Shown here in pieces: positions 9,198 through 18,900 of a stretch of DNA of 64,000 nt. This stretch comes from Roseimarinus sp035271585. Lineage in GTDB: Bacteria; Bacteroidota; Bacteroidia; Bacteroidales; Prolixibacteraceae. The DNA lies in assembly GCA_035271585.1 (NCBI GenBank), contig DATERL010000085.1, forward strand, positions 1-64,000, written 5' to 3'. Positions within the stretch are counted from its first letter, which is position 1, and every line of letters begins with the position of its first letter. The notes under the pieces were generated by a model. That model saw only the letters and a list, made by a program, of their open reading frames with translations. It was not told where the DNA came from and did not search any database. A program made the position numbers and the translations under genes.

Positions 9198-10763
9198 ATG
9201 AATCAAAACAAAAAGATCAAAATACTTTGGGTCGATGATGAAATCGACATGTTACGTCCGCACATCATGTTTCTTGAAAACAAAGGATACGAAGTAAACA
9301 CATCCACAAATGGTGTCGATGCCATAGAAATGGTAAAAGAAAAACCTTTCGATATTATTTTTTTAGACGAAAATATGCCGGGTTATACCGGACTCGAAAC
9401 ATTAAGTCGCATCAAGGAAATCAACCATATTGTACCGGTGGTAATGATTACCAAGAGTGAAGAAGAAGCAATTATGGACGAGGCCATTGGCTCACAAATG
9501 GCTGATTACCTTATAAAACCCGTTAACCCCAAACAAATACTGCTTTCGATTAAGAAAAACGTAAACAAGAAGGAATTGGTCACCAAACAAACCACTTCGG
9601 CTTACCAAGTTGCATTCTCGAAACTGGGCATGAAAATTAACGACTCGTTCAGCATCAACGACTGGGAACAGGTTTATCGAAAACTAACCTACTGGGAAAT
9701 GGAGCTGAGTAATTCCGACGACAAAGCCATGGACGAAGTGCTCCAAATGCAAAAAACAGAAGCCAACTCGTCGTTTTGTCGCTTTGTTTCGAAAAACTAT
9801 TTACAATGGCTCAAAACCAATAGTACCGAACGGCCACTTATTTCGCCCGATATTTTTAGTAAAAGAATATTCCCTGTACTCGACCAAGGTCGAAAGGTTT
9901 TCGTAATGCTGATCGACAATATCCGCTTTGACCAGTGGCGAGCACTCAGTCCAATTTTTAGCGAATACTACTCAATTGTAAACGACGAAATGTACATGAG
10001 TATTTTGCCAACCGCAACCATGTATGCACGCAACAGCATCTTCTCGGGGCTAATGCCTGCCGATATTAAGAAATCTTACCCCGATTTTTGGTTCGACGAC
10101 GACAATGAAGAAGGAGGAAAAAACAATTTTGAAGAAGAATTACTTCGTAAGCAAATGGCTCGTTTTGGACGGAAAGAAAAACTCTTTTTTGAAAAAATCA
10201 CCACTTCGAAACCAGGGCGAAAAGGCAGCGATAACCTCAACCAAATACTTCAATCAGATTTGGCTGTAATGGTGCTTAACTTTGTTGATATGATATCGCA
10301 TGCGCGCACCGAAATGAACATGATTCGCGAGCTGGCGGGCAACGAGGCTGCTTACCGTTCACTAACCGTAAGCTGGTTTAAGCACTCGGGACTGCCCGAA
10401 CTGTTAAAAGAACTTAGTGCCAACAATTACGACGTATTTTTAACCACCGACCATGGCACCATAAACGTAAACAACCCCATAAAAGTTATTGGCGAACGCA
10501 GCACCAACACTAACTTACGTTATAAACAAGGCCGCAACCTTAATTACAATCCAAAAGAAGTGTTTGAGGTGAAACGTCCGGCCGAGGCCCATTTACCAGC
10601 GATAAATTTGAACTCGGCTTATATTTTTGCCATGCGAGGTGATTTTTTCGCCTATCCCAACAACTACAACTACTACGCAAACTATTATAAAAATACCTTT
10701 CAGCATGGCGGCATATCGTTAGAAGAAATGTTAATTCCCATTGTGCGCTTACAACCAAAATAA
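9198..10763 (+). CDS. porX: T9SS response regulator PorX (receiver + PglZ domain)
   Basis: A 521-residue regulator. Residues 1-125 are a CheY-like receiver with the acidic pair D13-D14, phospho-acceptor D57 (FLDEN), T85 and K107. The remainder is a PglZ/alkaline-phosphatase-superfamily domain with LIDNIRFDQW and a TTDHGTI metal-site motif. This architecture is that of PorX, which in Porphyromonas gingivalis works with the kinase PorY and sigma factor SigP to control type IX secretion genes and contacts PorL. No DNA-binding domain is present. It lies 108 bp after sprE on the same strand; no kinase is adjacent, so the PorY partner must be elsewhere. Confidence 0.92.
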   Translation: MNQNKKIKILWVDDEIDMLRPHIMFLENKGYEVNTSTNGVDAIEMVKEKPFDIIFLDENMPGYTGLETLSRIKEINHIVPVVMITKSEEEAIMDEAIGSQMADYLIKPVNPKQILLSIKKNVNKKELVTKQTTSAYQVAFSKLGMKINDSFSINDWEQVYRKLTYWEMELSNSDDKAMDEVLQMQKTEANSSFCRFVSKNYLQWLKTNSTERPLISPDIFSKRIFPVLDQGRKVFVMLIDNIRFDQWRALSPIFSEYYSIVNDEMYMSILPTATMYARNSIFSGLMPADIKKSYPDFWFDDDNEEGGKNNFEEELLRKQMARFGRKEKLFFEKITTSKPGRKGSDNLNQILQSDLAVMVLNFVDMISHARTEMNMIRELAGNEAAYRSLTVSWFKHSGLPELLKELSANNYDVFLTTDHGTINVNNPIKVIGERSTNTNLRYKQGRNLNYNPKEVFEVKRPAEAHLPAINLNSAYIFAMRGDFFAYPNNYNYYANYYKNTFQHGGISLEEMLIPIVRLQPK

Positions 10764-10787
10764 AGTTTACCATAATAATTTTATCAA

Positions 10788-10817
10788 TTGAAAAACTAAT
10801 AAAATTAGGTATATTTA
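10788..10817 (+). promoter_or_regulatory. Promoter of the mannose-1-phosphate guanylyltransferase gene
   Basis: TTG at 10788-10790 and TATATTTA at 10810-10817 are separated by 19 bp, close to the Bacteroidota consensus with one mismatch in the last base of the -7 box. The transcript would start near 10824, leaving a leader of about 16 nt. Confidence 0.55.
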
Positions 10818-10839
10818 GCTTTCAAAAAAAACATATAAC

Positions 10840-11928
10840 ATGAACAATAACTATTGTGTGATAATGGCCGGCGGCATTGGAAGCCGTTTTTGGCCATTAA
10901 GTAAAACATCAAGTCCAAAACAATTTCTCGATATCTTAGGAACAGGCGAAACTTTAATACAACAAACCTACAGGCGTTTGTTGAAAATTTGCAAGCCCGA
11001 AAACTTTTTAATTGTTACCAACCGCGATTATCGAGAGCAGGTATTGGAACAATTGCCCAATTTAACCGAAGAGCAAATTTTGTGCGAGCCCTTGCGCCGC
11101 AACACTGCTCCTTGTATTGCTTATGCCAGTTATAAGATTAAAACCAAAAATCCAGAAGCTAACATTATTGTTGCCCCATCGGACCATTTAATCACCAAAG
11201 AAGACGATTTTATTTTGCAGCTTAAAAACGGGTTAAAATTTGTTTCAGAAAACGATGCCCTGCTTACTTTGGGAATAAAACCAAGCCGGCCCGAAACCGG
11301 TTATGGTTACATACAGATAAACGATAAGGTTGCTTTCGAAGGTGTGAACAACCTTCATAAAGTGAAAACATTTACCGAAAAACCCGACCTAAAAATGGCC
11401 AAAGTATTTGTCGAAAGTGGAGAGTTTTTCTGGAACTCGGGCATATTTTTATGGTCGTTAAAATCAATCAATAAAGCGTTTGAAAAATATTTACCCGATG
11501 TGAATGAACTGTTTGTTAAAGGCGAAAAATATTTCTACACCAATAGCGAAGCCGCATTTTTAAATAAAACCTACTCCGAGTGCCGTAACATTTCAATTGA
11601 TTATGGTTTAATGGAAAAAGCCGATAATGTTTATGTTTTAACAGCCGATTTTGGCTGGACCGACCTAGGCACCTGGGGATCGTTGTGGGACAATTCGACT
11701 AAAGATGAAAATGGTAATGCAGTTACTGGAAAAGATATCAGATTGTACGACTCAAAAAATTGTATTGTTAACTCTTCGGGCGATAAACTAATTGTTGTAC
11801 AGGGCCTCGAAGACTTTATTGTTGCTCAATCGAACAATACCATTATGATTTGCAAAAAGGAAGACGAACAACACATCAGGCAAATTGTAAACGATGTAAA
11901 AATAAACATGGGCAACGGTTACGTGTAA
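10840..11928 (+). CDS. manC: Mannose-1-phosphate guanylyltransferase
   Basis: Makes GDP-mannose from mannose-1-phosphate and GTP, for surface polysaccharides and protein glycosylation. The N-terminus carries the nucleotidyltransferase signature (MAGGIGSRFWPLS then PKQF), followed by VAPSDHLI, a GYGYIQ segment, FTEKPD and FFWNSGIFLW, all typical of the family. At 362 residues it has only the pyrophosphorylase domain plus a short beta-helix, without the phosphomannose isomerase domain of long ManC/AlgA proteins. It is monocistronic, with its own promoter and terminator. T9SS cargo glycosylation is a plausible use but is an inference. Confidence 0.93.
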   Translation: MNNNYCVIMAGGIGSRFWPLSKTSSPKQFLDILGTGETLIQQTYRRLLKICKPENFLIVTNRDYREQVLEQLPNLTEEQILCEPLRRNTAPCIAYASYKIKTKNPEANIIVAPSDHLITKEDDFILQLKNGLKFVSENDALLTLGIKPSRPETGYGYIQINDKVAFEGVNNLHKVKTFTEKPDLKMAKVFVESGEFFWNSGIFLWSLKSINKAFEKYLPDVNELFVKGEKYFYTNSEAAFLNKTYSECRNISIDYGLMEKADNVYVLTADFGWTDLGTWGSLWDNSTKDENGNAVTGKDIRLYDSKNCIVNSSGDKLIVVQGLEDFIVAQSNNTIMICKKEDEQHIRQIVNDVKINMGNGYV

Positions 11929-11950
11929 TATTACCCTAAAAGAGAAATAT

Positions 11951-11990
11951 AAAACAAACCCGGCTTAAATTAAGTCGGGTTTTGTTTTTT
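11951..11990 (+). terminator. Terminator between manC and the convergent DUF4249 gene
   Basis: A stem of about 12 bp with one G-U pair (AACCCGGCTTAA with TTAAGTCGGGTT) flanked by A-rich and T-rich arms. It can serve both converging transcripts. Confidence 0.85.
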
Positions 11991-12035
11991 GTTGTATAAT
12001 TGAAAGCCCATAGAAAATACATATTGCCAACTATT

Positions 12036-13076
12036 TCAATAACCATAGGAACCATAGGAATATTCGTATCCATCGATTGGATATTTTCCCGCTTCAAATT
12101 TATAATAGTTAATTGACTGGATCCCTATAATGCCCAATCCATTTTCGATGTTTGTGTAAACCGGAACCGGCTCCGTTAATACACCATCGGTTACCACATC
12201 AAATTTTTGCATTGACTTGAGGTATAAATAAACCTCTTTGCTCAAGGTTGCCAACTCAAAAGAAATGGAGTAAAAACCCCCATCTATTATTTCAGTATTT
12301 AAAATATCATAACACGCTCTATTCTTCAATTTTACCCTTAAATGATATTCTCTGCCATTAAACAAACGATCGGTAAAAAGAGTAAAATACGAATTATCCA
12401 TCCCAAAAATATAACTATCGGCATCGTTGGTTTCTGCCAATACTGGATCTCTTGATTCTACCGGACTACGAGAAGATAAGTAATCCATAACCATAACCAT
12501 CCTAGTAGAATCTCCAAAACCATTGGGATACACATATCCTTTCCCTGCACGGTAATGCACATTAAGCAAATAGTAATTGTTATCCTCAATTGGATCGTCG
12601 ATTGAAATAATGGCCTCCACCATGTTGTTAGCTGAAAGAGAATCTATTATAAGTGAAATATTTTTTATTTGAGCTGGAATAACAGCCGTAACAACAGCAC
12701 TGGCCACCTCGTTATATGCAGGGTGTGAAACCTTTACCTGATAGCTTCGTCCCGCTCGGATGCAAGTATTTCCTATATATATTCCCCCGGTGTTGTAGCT
12801 ATGTAGCCGATTTAACGAGTCTGAATAATTCAATATTTCAGTTTCGTTGCCATCAACAAAAAGCTTCACCTGTGCATCAGCAATTTTTTCAAAAGTTTTG
12901 AGTTCACCGGGTATGGGTTTATTGGTCGAAACCTCAACTTGAACCAAGCTATCGGTGGTTAAAATGGCATTAACCACTAACTTTTGTTCTAAATAGCTTT
13001 GTTCAAACTCAACAACTTTACTACAGTTGGAGAAAAGCAACAGTCCAAAAAGAGTATATAATACGATTTGTTTCAT
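12036..13076 (-). CDS. DUF4249 lipoprotein, partner of TonB-dependent receptor
   Basis: A 346-residue lipoprotein-like protein with an N-terminal hydrophobic segment ending LLLFSNC (Cys18). The early sequence (LEQKLVVNAILTTDSLVQVEVSTNKP) and overall beta-rich composition match DUF4249, a family almost always encoded next to a TonB-dependent receptor in Bacteroidota. It starts 10 bp after the receptor's stop, so the two are co-transcribed. By analogy it is probably an outer-membrane surface or periplasmic accessory of the receptor; the ligand is unknown. The C-terminus is tyrosine/glycine rich (YEYSYGSYGY). Confidence 0.85.
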   Translation of the reverse strand: MKQIVLYTLFGLLLFSNCSKVVEFEQSYLEQKLVVNAILTTDSLVQVEVSTNKPIPGELKTFEKIADAQVKLFVDGNETEILNYSDSLNRLHSYNTGGIYIGNTCIRAGRSYQVKVSHPAYNEVASAVVTAVIPAQIKNISLIIDSLSANNMVEAIISIDDPIEDNNYYLLNVHYRAGKGYVYPNGFGDSTRMVMVMDYLSSRSPVESRDPVLAETNDADSYIFGMDNSYFTLFTDRLFNGREYHLRVKLKNRACYDILNTEIIDGGFYSISFELATLSKEVYLYLKSMQKFDVVTDGVLTEPVPVYTNIENGLGIIGIQSINYYKFEAGKYPIDGYEYSYGSYGY

Positions 13077-13086
13077 TTTCGAAATT

Positions 13087-15504
13087 TTAAAAAGAATATG
13101 AATAGCTTACAGAAGGGATTATAGGTAACAAACTGTATTTTTTCAATACCATTTTCCCATTATCCGATTGATACCCAATTTCAGTATCAACAGCATTTTC
13201 TCTCACAAAATCCCACTGGACAAAAAATGGGTTGATATGGTTATAGGCATTGTATGCTGAAAAACTCCAGGTACGTTTTCCGTGTTTTTTCTGTTTATGC
13301 AGGTTTACACCAATATCTAAACGGTGGTAGGCTGGCATCCTAAAATTATTACGACCTCCATATTCAACAATTGAACCTCCTCCCACTCTTGAATAATCCC
13401 CCAAAGATGCTGTGCGATATTCCGAAGTTCCCAGGGTAACAGCATTTCCTGTATTATAAACCCACGAAACACCAACATCAATTCGATCCGAAAACCGATG
13501 GGTTACAGCAATATTAATATCGTGCCTGTTATCGTATTTAGCCGGAAATGGATTTCCAAAGTTTAAGTTTTCAAAAAGCCTTTCCGACCATGATAAGGTA
13601 TAGCCAATCCAACCTGTTGTTTTTCCAACTTGTTTTTCAATTAAAAGTTCAACTCCATAAGCGGTACCATCTCCTTTTTCAACTTTATCTTCCCAATTGG
13701 TTGAACTCCCAAAAAACGAAGCCCCCTCTTTATATTCTATAAGGTTGCTCATTTCTTTATAGTAGCCTTCAATTGAAAAATCGATATGATAGGGCATTTT
13801 ATAATTAACCGCAAGGCCAATTTGATCCGACATTGGAGGTTCAAACGCTTTGGTAACCGGCAACCACAAATCAGTTGGCATATTAATGCCCGAAGTAGAA
13901 AGCAAATGTACATGTTGTGCCATGCGTGAATAGGATGCTTTTATGGCCAACTTTTCGATTGGCAAATACCTAATTGCCACCCTAGGTTGAGGCCTTATGT
14001 AGTTTTGCGCCTGAACATTAAAAAGCGATATATTCAAACCAACATTACATTTCACTGTCGAGCCAAGCCTAAAATCGTCTTCTATATATACCGAAAAATC
14101 ATTCGCATCAATAACACTTGCACCATACAATGTATCAAGCTTCTCTGAGATTTGTTCACTATCGGATACGTTTTTGATTTGTGTAACTCCGGGTGTAAAC
14201 CGATGCCGAGTCCCTTGTATCCCAAATTTGACATCGTGACCAGGCAAGGGGAAATAATCAAATTCCATTTTCCCCGAAAAGTCTCTAATTCCTGAATAAT
14301 ATTTAAACAAATTTGAAACTTTTAGATTTGTTGCGTAATCTTCTTCTGAATCTTTCAATGAGATATCAAAAAAATAATTACTGTAATTCACAATGATATT
14401 GCTGAACAACTTCGCATTTATCAAATAATTCCATCGTAATGAAGCCACTGTATTTCCCCAATTTAAACTGGTTAAATTTATTTGACGATAATCTCGTTTT
14501 TCTTTTCCCCAGTCATATTTTATGTGATCATCGTATCCTATGTAGCCTCGATCTTTTCCATGATAGGCACTAAGATACAATCGGCTTTTTCCTGAAAAAA
14601 CATGATTCACTTTAAGATTATAATCATGAAAAAAAGCACCTGCTGTAATATTATCGTTATTTTGTTTGTTCGTAATTGCAAGAACTGGTTTCGCTAACAA
14701 ATCGATGTATGTTCTACGGGCCGATAACAAGAAGGATGTTTTATCTTTTATTAGTGGCCCTTCCAACGAAAGTTTCGATGAAATAATCCCAATAGAAATG
14801 TTACCCGCTAATTGCTTCATATTACCATCCTTCATTGTAATATCAACCACCGACGATAAGCGGCCACCATAATGTGCGGGGAAACCCCCTTTATAAATTT
14901 TAACCGCTTTTATTGCATCAGGATTAAAAACAGAGAAGAAACCCAATAAATGACTGGCATTATAAATCGGTATCCCATCTAATAAAAACAAATTTTGATC
15001 GGGACTGCCACCCCTCACATAGATACCACTGGTACCCTCAACCCCGCCTTTTACTCCAGGCAATAACTGCATTACCTTTAAAACATCCGACTCTCCTAAT
15101 ATCGATGGTATGGCCTTGATTTGCTTTACCGACATATTGGTAGAACTCATTTGAGTATCATCAAGTTTTGAGTTATTTCCTATTACTACTACCTCATTAA
15201 TTTCATCGCTTTTGGGCTTTAATAAAAAGTTTATAACGGTGTCTCTTTTAAGGTTTACTTTTAATTGCTCACTATTATACCCCAAAAATGAAATACGAAT
15301 TGTGTTTTCACCTTCGGGTAGCGTTAAACTATAATAACCAAAATTATTAGCAGTAGTACCTGAAAGTTTTTCAGTTTGATATACGTTGGCCTGAGGGAGC
15401 CTTTCGCCACTAGTAATATCAGAAACATAACCGCTTACGGTAAATTTTTGGGCTGTCGAAACAATCGTAAAAAATAGAAATACGATAAAGAGGGTCTTTT
15501 TCAT
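13087..15504 (-). CDS. TonB-dependent receptor with carboxypeptidase-regulatory-like domain
   Basis: An 805-residue outer-membrane transporter. Residues 1-19 are a signal peptide (ending STAQ); about 20-105 form a carboxypeptidase-D regulatory-like beta-sandwich (VSGYVSDITSGERLPQANVY); about 115-230 are the plug, with VMQLLPGVKGG, IYVRGGSPDQNLFLLDG and MKDGN; the rest is a 22-strand-type barrel ending SVSYSYSF with a terminal aromatic. There is no SusD partner; instead it pairs with the DUF4249 lipoprotein, so it is not a classical polysaccharide system. The substrate cannot be deduced. No FUR- or ECF-type control element was recognised upstream. Confidence 0.9.
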   Translation of the reverse strand: MKKTLFIVFLFFTIVSTAQKFTVSGYVSDITSGERLPQANVYQTEKLSGTTANNFGYYSLTLPEGENTIRISFLGYNSEQLKVNLKRDTVINFLLKPKSDEINEVVVIGNNSKLDDTQMSSTNMSVKQIKAIPSILGESDVLKVMQLLPGVKGGVEGTSGIYVRGGSPDQNLFLLDGIPIYNASHLLGFFSVFNPDAIKAVKIYKGGFPAHYGGRLSSVVDITMKDGNMKQLAGNISIGIISSKLSLEGPLIKDKTSFLLSARRTYIDLLAKPVLAITNKQNNDNITAGAFFHDYNLKVNHVFSGKSRLYLSAYHGKDRGYIGYDDHIKYDWGKEKRDYRQINLTSLNWGNTVASLRWNYLINAKLFSNIIVNYSNYFFDISLKDSEEDYATNLKVSNLFKYYSGIRDFSGKMEFDYFPLPGHDVKFGIQGTRHRFTPGVTQIKNVSDSEQISEKLDTLYGASVIDANDFSVYIEDDFRLGSTVKCNVGLNISLFNVQAQNYIRPQPRVAIRYLPIEKLAIKASYSRMAQHVHLLSTSGINMPTDLWLPVTKAFEPPMSDQIGLAVNYKMPYHIDFSIEGYYKEMSNLIEYKEGASFFGSSTNWEDKVEKGDGTAYGVELLIEKQVGKTTGWIGYTLSWSERLFENLNFGNPFPAKYDNRHDINIAVTHRFSDRIDVGVSWVYNTGNAVTLGTSEYRTASLGDYSRVGGGSIVEYGGRNNFRMPAYHRLDIGVNLHKQKKHGKRTWSFSAYNAYNHINPFFVQWDFVRENAVDTEIGYQSDNGKMVLKKYSLLPIIPSVSYSYSF

Positions 15505-15657
15505 GGGTTATTAAATCAATTAAACTTTTTTGAAAACAGCATTTAAAAAAGCAGTAAATCTTACAGACTGCCAAAAAAACTAAGGTAGTTCAGCATGTTT
15601 TTATACATAAGATAGCCATTAGTATTAAATGGTGTAAAAATAAAAAGATATTTTGAT
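15505..15657. other. Gene-free AT-rich spacer
   Basis: Between the receptor gene and the LytTR remnant I see only AT-rich sequence; no exact TAnnTTTG box was found on the minus strand for the receptor gene. Confidence 0.5.
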
Positions 15658-15807
15658 TTATAGACTTTCGAGTACTTCAATTAATTTCTTTTTACGACGG
15701 GTCGAAACGGGGATTTCGCTGCCGTCTTTCAACACCAACGAGCCGCGATCGGAAGTGCAGCAACTTCCATAACAAATGCTACAATAAAAAGAATAAAAAC
15801 TTGGCAG
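15658..15807 (-). pseudogene. Remnant of a LytTR-domain protein (C-terminal end only)
   Basis: A minus-strand frame ends at a TAA (15658-15660) and reads back as GSLVLKDGSEIPVSTRRKKK then LIEVLESL, which closely resembles the final strand-helix of LytTR DNA-binding domains of LytT/AgrA-type response regulators. Upstream the frame continues without LytTR character (a cysteine-rich CSICYGSCC stretch) to a TGA at 15808-15810, and no start codon or receiver domain is present. Its GC content is visibly higher than the surrounding spacer, as expected of decayed coding DNA. Confidence 0.6.
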
Positions 15808-15926
15808 ATATCATTAAAAAAATAACTTTCCCACTTTTATGCATATTCTATTTTGATATTTTAGGTAATAAAACACAAAATTCCTAAAAACTGAACCCTA
15901 TATGCCCAATCGGCAACATGTTTTTA

Positions 15927-15934
15927 TATATTTG
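15927..15934 (+). promoter_or_regulatory. -7 box TATATTTG for ileS
   Basis: Exact TAnnTTTG match 34 bp before the ileS ATG; no good -33 element. It supports initiation at ATG 15968 rather than the in-frame TTG at 15959. Confidence 0.45.
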
Positions 15935-15967
15935 TAGACTTTTTAAAAATCAGGTTTTTTGCACGTT

Positions 15968-18900
15968 ATGACAAAAAAATTTATTGAATACAAAGCATTC
16001 GATTTATCGCAAATTAACAAAGAGATAAGTAAACGCTGGGAAGAGGACGATACGTTTCATAAAAGCATGAGTACCCGAGAAGGGAAACCCACGTTCGTTT
16101 TTTACGAAGGGCCACCATCGGCCAACGGTATGCCGGGAATTCACCACGTGATGGCCCGTGCTATTAAAGACATTTTCTGCCGATACAAAACCATGCAAGG
16201 TTTTTTGGTGAAGCGAAAAGCTGGTTGGGACACCCACGGTTTGCCCGTTGAGCTGGGCGTTGAGAAAATGCTCGGGATTACAAAAGAAGATATTGGTAAA
16301 ACCATTTCGGTTGCCGAATACAATGCAGCCTGCCGTAAAGAAGTGATGAAATACACCAAAGAGTGGGAAGAACTTACCCGCCAAATGGGCTACTGGGTAA
16401 ACATGGACGACCCTTACATCACTTACGACAACCGCTACATTGAATCGGTTTGGTACCTATTAAAACAGATATACAACAAAGGCCTCATTTATAAAGGTTA
16501 CACCATACAACCCTACTCGCCGGCTGCCGGCACCGGCCTTAGCTCGCATGAGCTAAACCAACCCGGTTGCTATCGCGATGTAAAAGATACTGCTGCTACC
16601 GCACAGTTTAAAGTGGTGCGAAACCAACTTTCGGAAAAACTTTTCGAAAACGTTGATACCGACTTATTCTTCATGGCTTGGACAACTACTCCCTGGACTT
16701 TACCATCAAATACCGCCTTGGCCATTGGATCCAAAATTACCTATGTTAAAGTTCGCACCTTTAACCCTTACACCGGATCACCAATGACGGCGATACTGGC
16801 CAAAGATTTGGTAAGCAGCTACTTTAACCCAAAAAATGCTGAAGTAAGTTTTGCCGACTATCAAACCGGCGACAAAGCAGTACCATTTGAAATTATAGCC
16901 GAATATACCGGATCCGATTTGGTGGGCATTGCTTACGAACAACTTATCCCCTTTGTAAAACCCGAAGGCGATGCTTTTCGTGTAATCACTGGCGACTATG
17001 TTACTACCGAAGATGGAACCGGAATTGTACACATTGCTCCTACTTTTGGTGCCGACGACGACCGCGTAGCCAAACAAGCAGGCATTGTACCACTTACCAT
17101 GCTCGATAAAGAAGGAAAGCAACAAGCAATGGTCGATCGCACCGGGAAATTCTTCCGTATCGAAGACCTTGACCAAGATTGGGCAAATACTTACGTGAAC
17201 AAACAACTGTATCACGAATTTGCCGGACGCTACGTGAAAAATGCTTACGACGATACCCTTAGCGAAGACGACCCAACGCTGGATATAGATATATCGGTAA
17301 TGCTCAAAAAAGAAAACAAAGCATTCAAGATTGAAAAACATGAACACAACTATCCACATTGCTGGCGTACCGACAAACCAATTTTATACTACCCGCTCGA
17401 CTCGTGGTTCATCAAAACTACCGCGGTTAAAGAGCGAATGATTGAGTTGAACAACACCATCAACTGGAAGCCAGCAAGTACCGGAACAGGACGTTTTGGC
17501 AACTGGCTCGAAAACTTGGTTGATTGGAACTTGTCACGCTCACGCTACTGGGGCACCCCGCTACCAATATGGAGAACCGAAGACAGGGAAGAAGAAATTT
17601 GCATTGGTTCGACCGAAGAACTAATGAACGAAATACAAAAATCGATCGAAGCCGGGTTCATGGATAAAAACCCTTACGAAGGTTTCGAAGTAGGCAATAA
17701 CACGAAAGAGAATTACGAGATTATCGACCTTCACCGTCCCTTTGTCGATGATATTATTCTGGTTTCGTCGAAAGGCGAAAAAATGTACCGCGAGCCCGAC
17801 CTTATCGATGTATGGTTCGATTCGGGCGCAATGCCTTACGCACAAATGCATTACCCATTTACCGGAGATGGTGCTTCTGCGGCTTCAGGCACTCCTGTAC
17901 CCTCTATGGCTGCCGATTTTATTGCCGAAGGTGTTGACCAAACCCGTGGATGGTTCTTTACCCTGCATGCCATATCAACAATGATTTCGGACGATGTTGC
18001 TTTCAAAAACATCATTTCGAACGGTTTGGTATTGGATGCCAAAGGAAACAAAATGTCGAAACGTTTGGGCAATGGTGTCGATCCTTTCAATGCCATCGAA
18101 AAATACGGTTCCGACCCACTGCGCTGGTACATGATTACCAATTCGCAACCCTGGGACAACCTTAAATTCGACATATCGGGTGTAGATGAAGTACGTCGTA
18201 AATTCTTCGGAACACTTTATAACACCTACAGTTTTTTCTCGTTATATGCTAATATCGACGGCTTTACCTATGCCGAAAACGATGTACCAATGAACGAGCG
18301 ACCTGAAATTGACCGTTGGGTACTTTCCTTACTCAACACCCTTATAAAAACGGTAACCGAGTGTTACGAAACCTACGAGCCAACACGTGCCGGACGCGCC
18401 ATTTCCGATTTTGTGGGCGAAAACCTTAGTAATTGGTTTGTGCGCCTTAGCCGTAAACGCTATTGGGGAGGACAAATGACCACCGATAAACTTTCGGCCT
18501 ATCAAACTTTATACACCTGCTTGGCTACCGTGGCTAAACTGGCTGCTCCTATTGCACCTTTTTATATGGATCAGCTCTTTAGCGACCTTAACCGCGTAGC
18601 CGGCAAAGAAGCCGATCAAAGTGTTCACATTTCAGATTTCCCTACTTATAACGAAGAGTTAATCGACTCCGATTTGGAAGAACGCATGGCATTGGCTCAA
18701 AAAGTATCGAGCATGGTACTGAGCTTGCGCCGTAAAGAAAAACTGAAAGTGCGCCAACCGCTGGCTAAAATCATGGTACCAATTCTTAATCCTAAATTCA
18801 AGGTGCAACTCGAAGCTGTTGAGAGCATTATCCTTTCGGAAGTAAACGTAAAAGAAATTGAATACCTAACTGAAACAGCCGGCGTTATTAAAAAGAAAAT

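Noticed and set aside
16004..16384. Minus-strand frame of 126 codons within ileS
   Set aside because: Shadow of a highly conserved synthetase region; no independent start context or homology.
16778..17359. Minus-strand frame of 193 codons within ileS
   Set aside because: Antisense of conserved editing-domain coding sequence; amino-acid composition is unlike a real protein.
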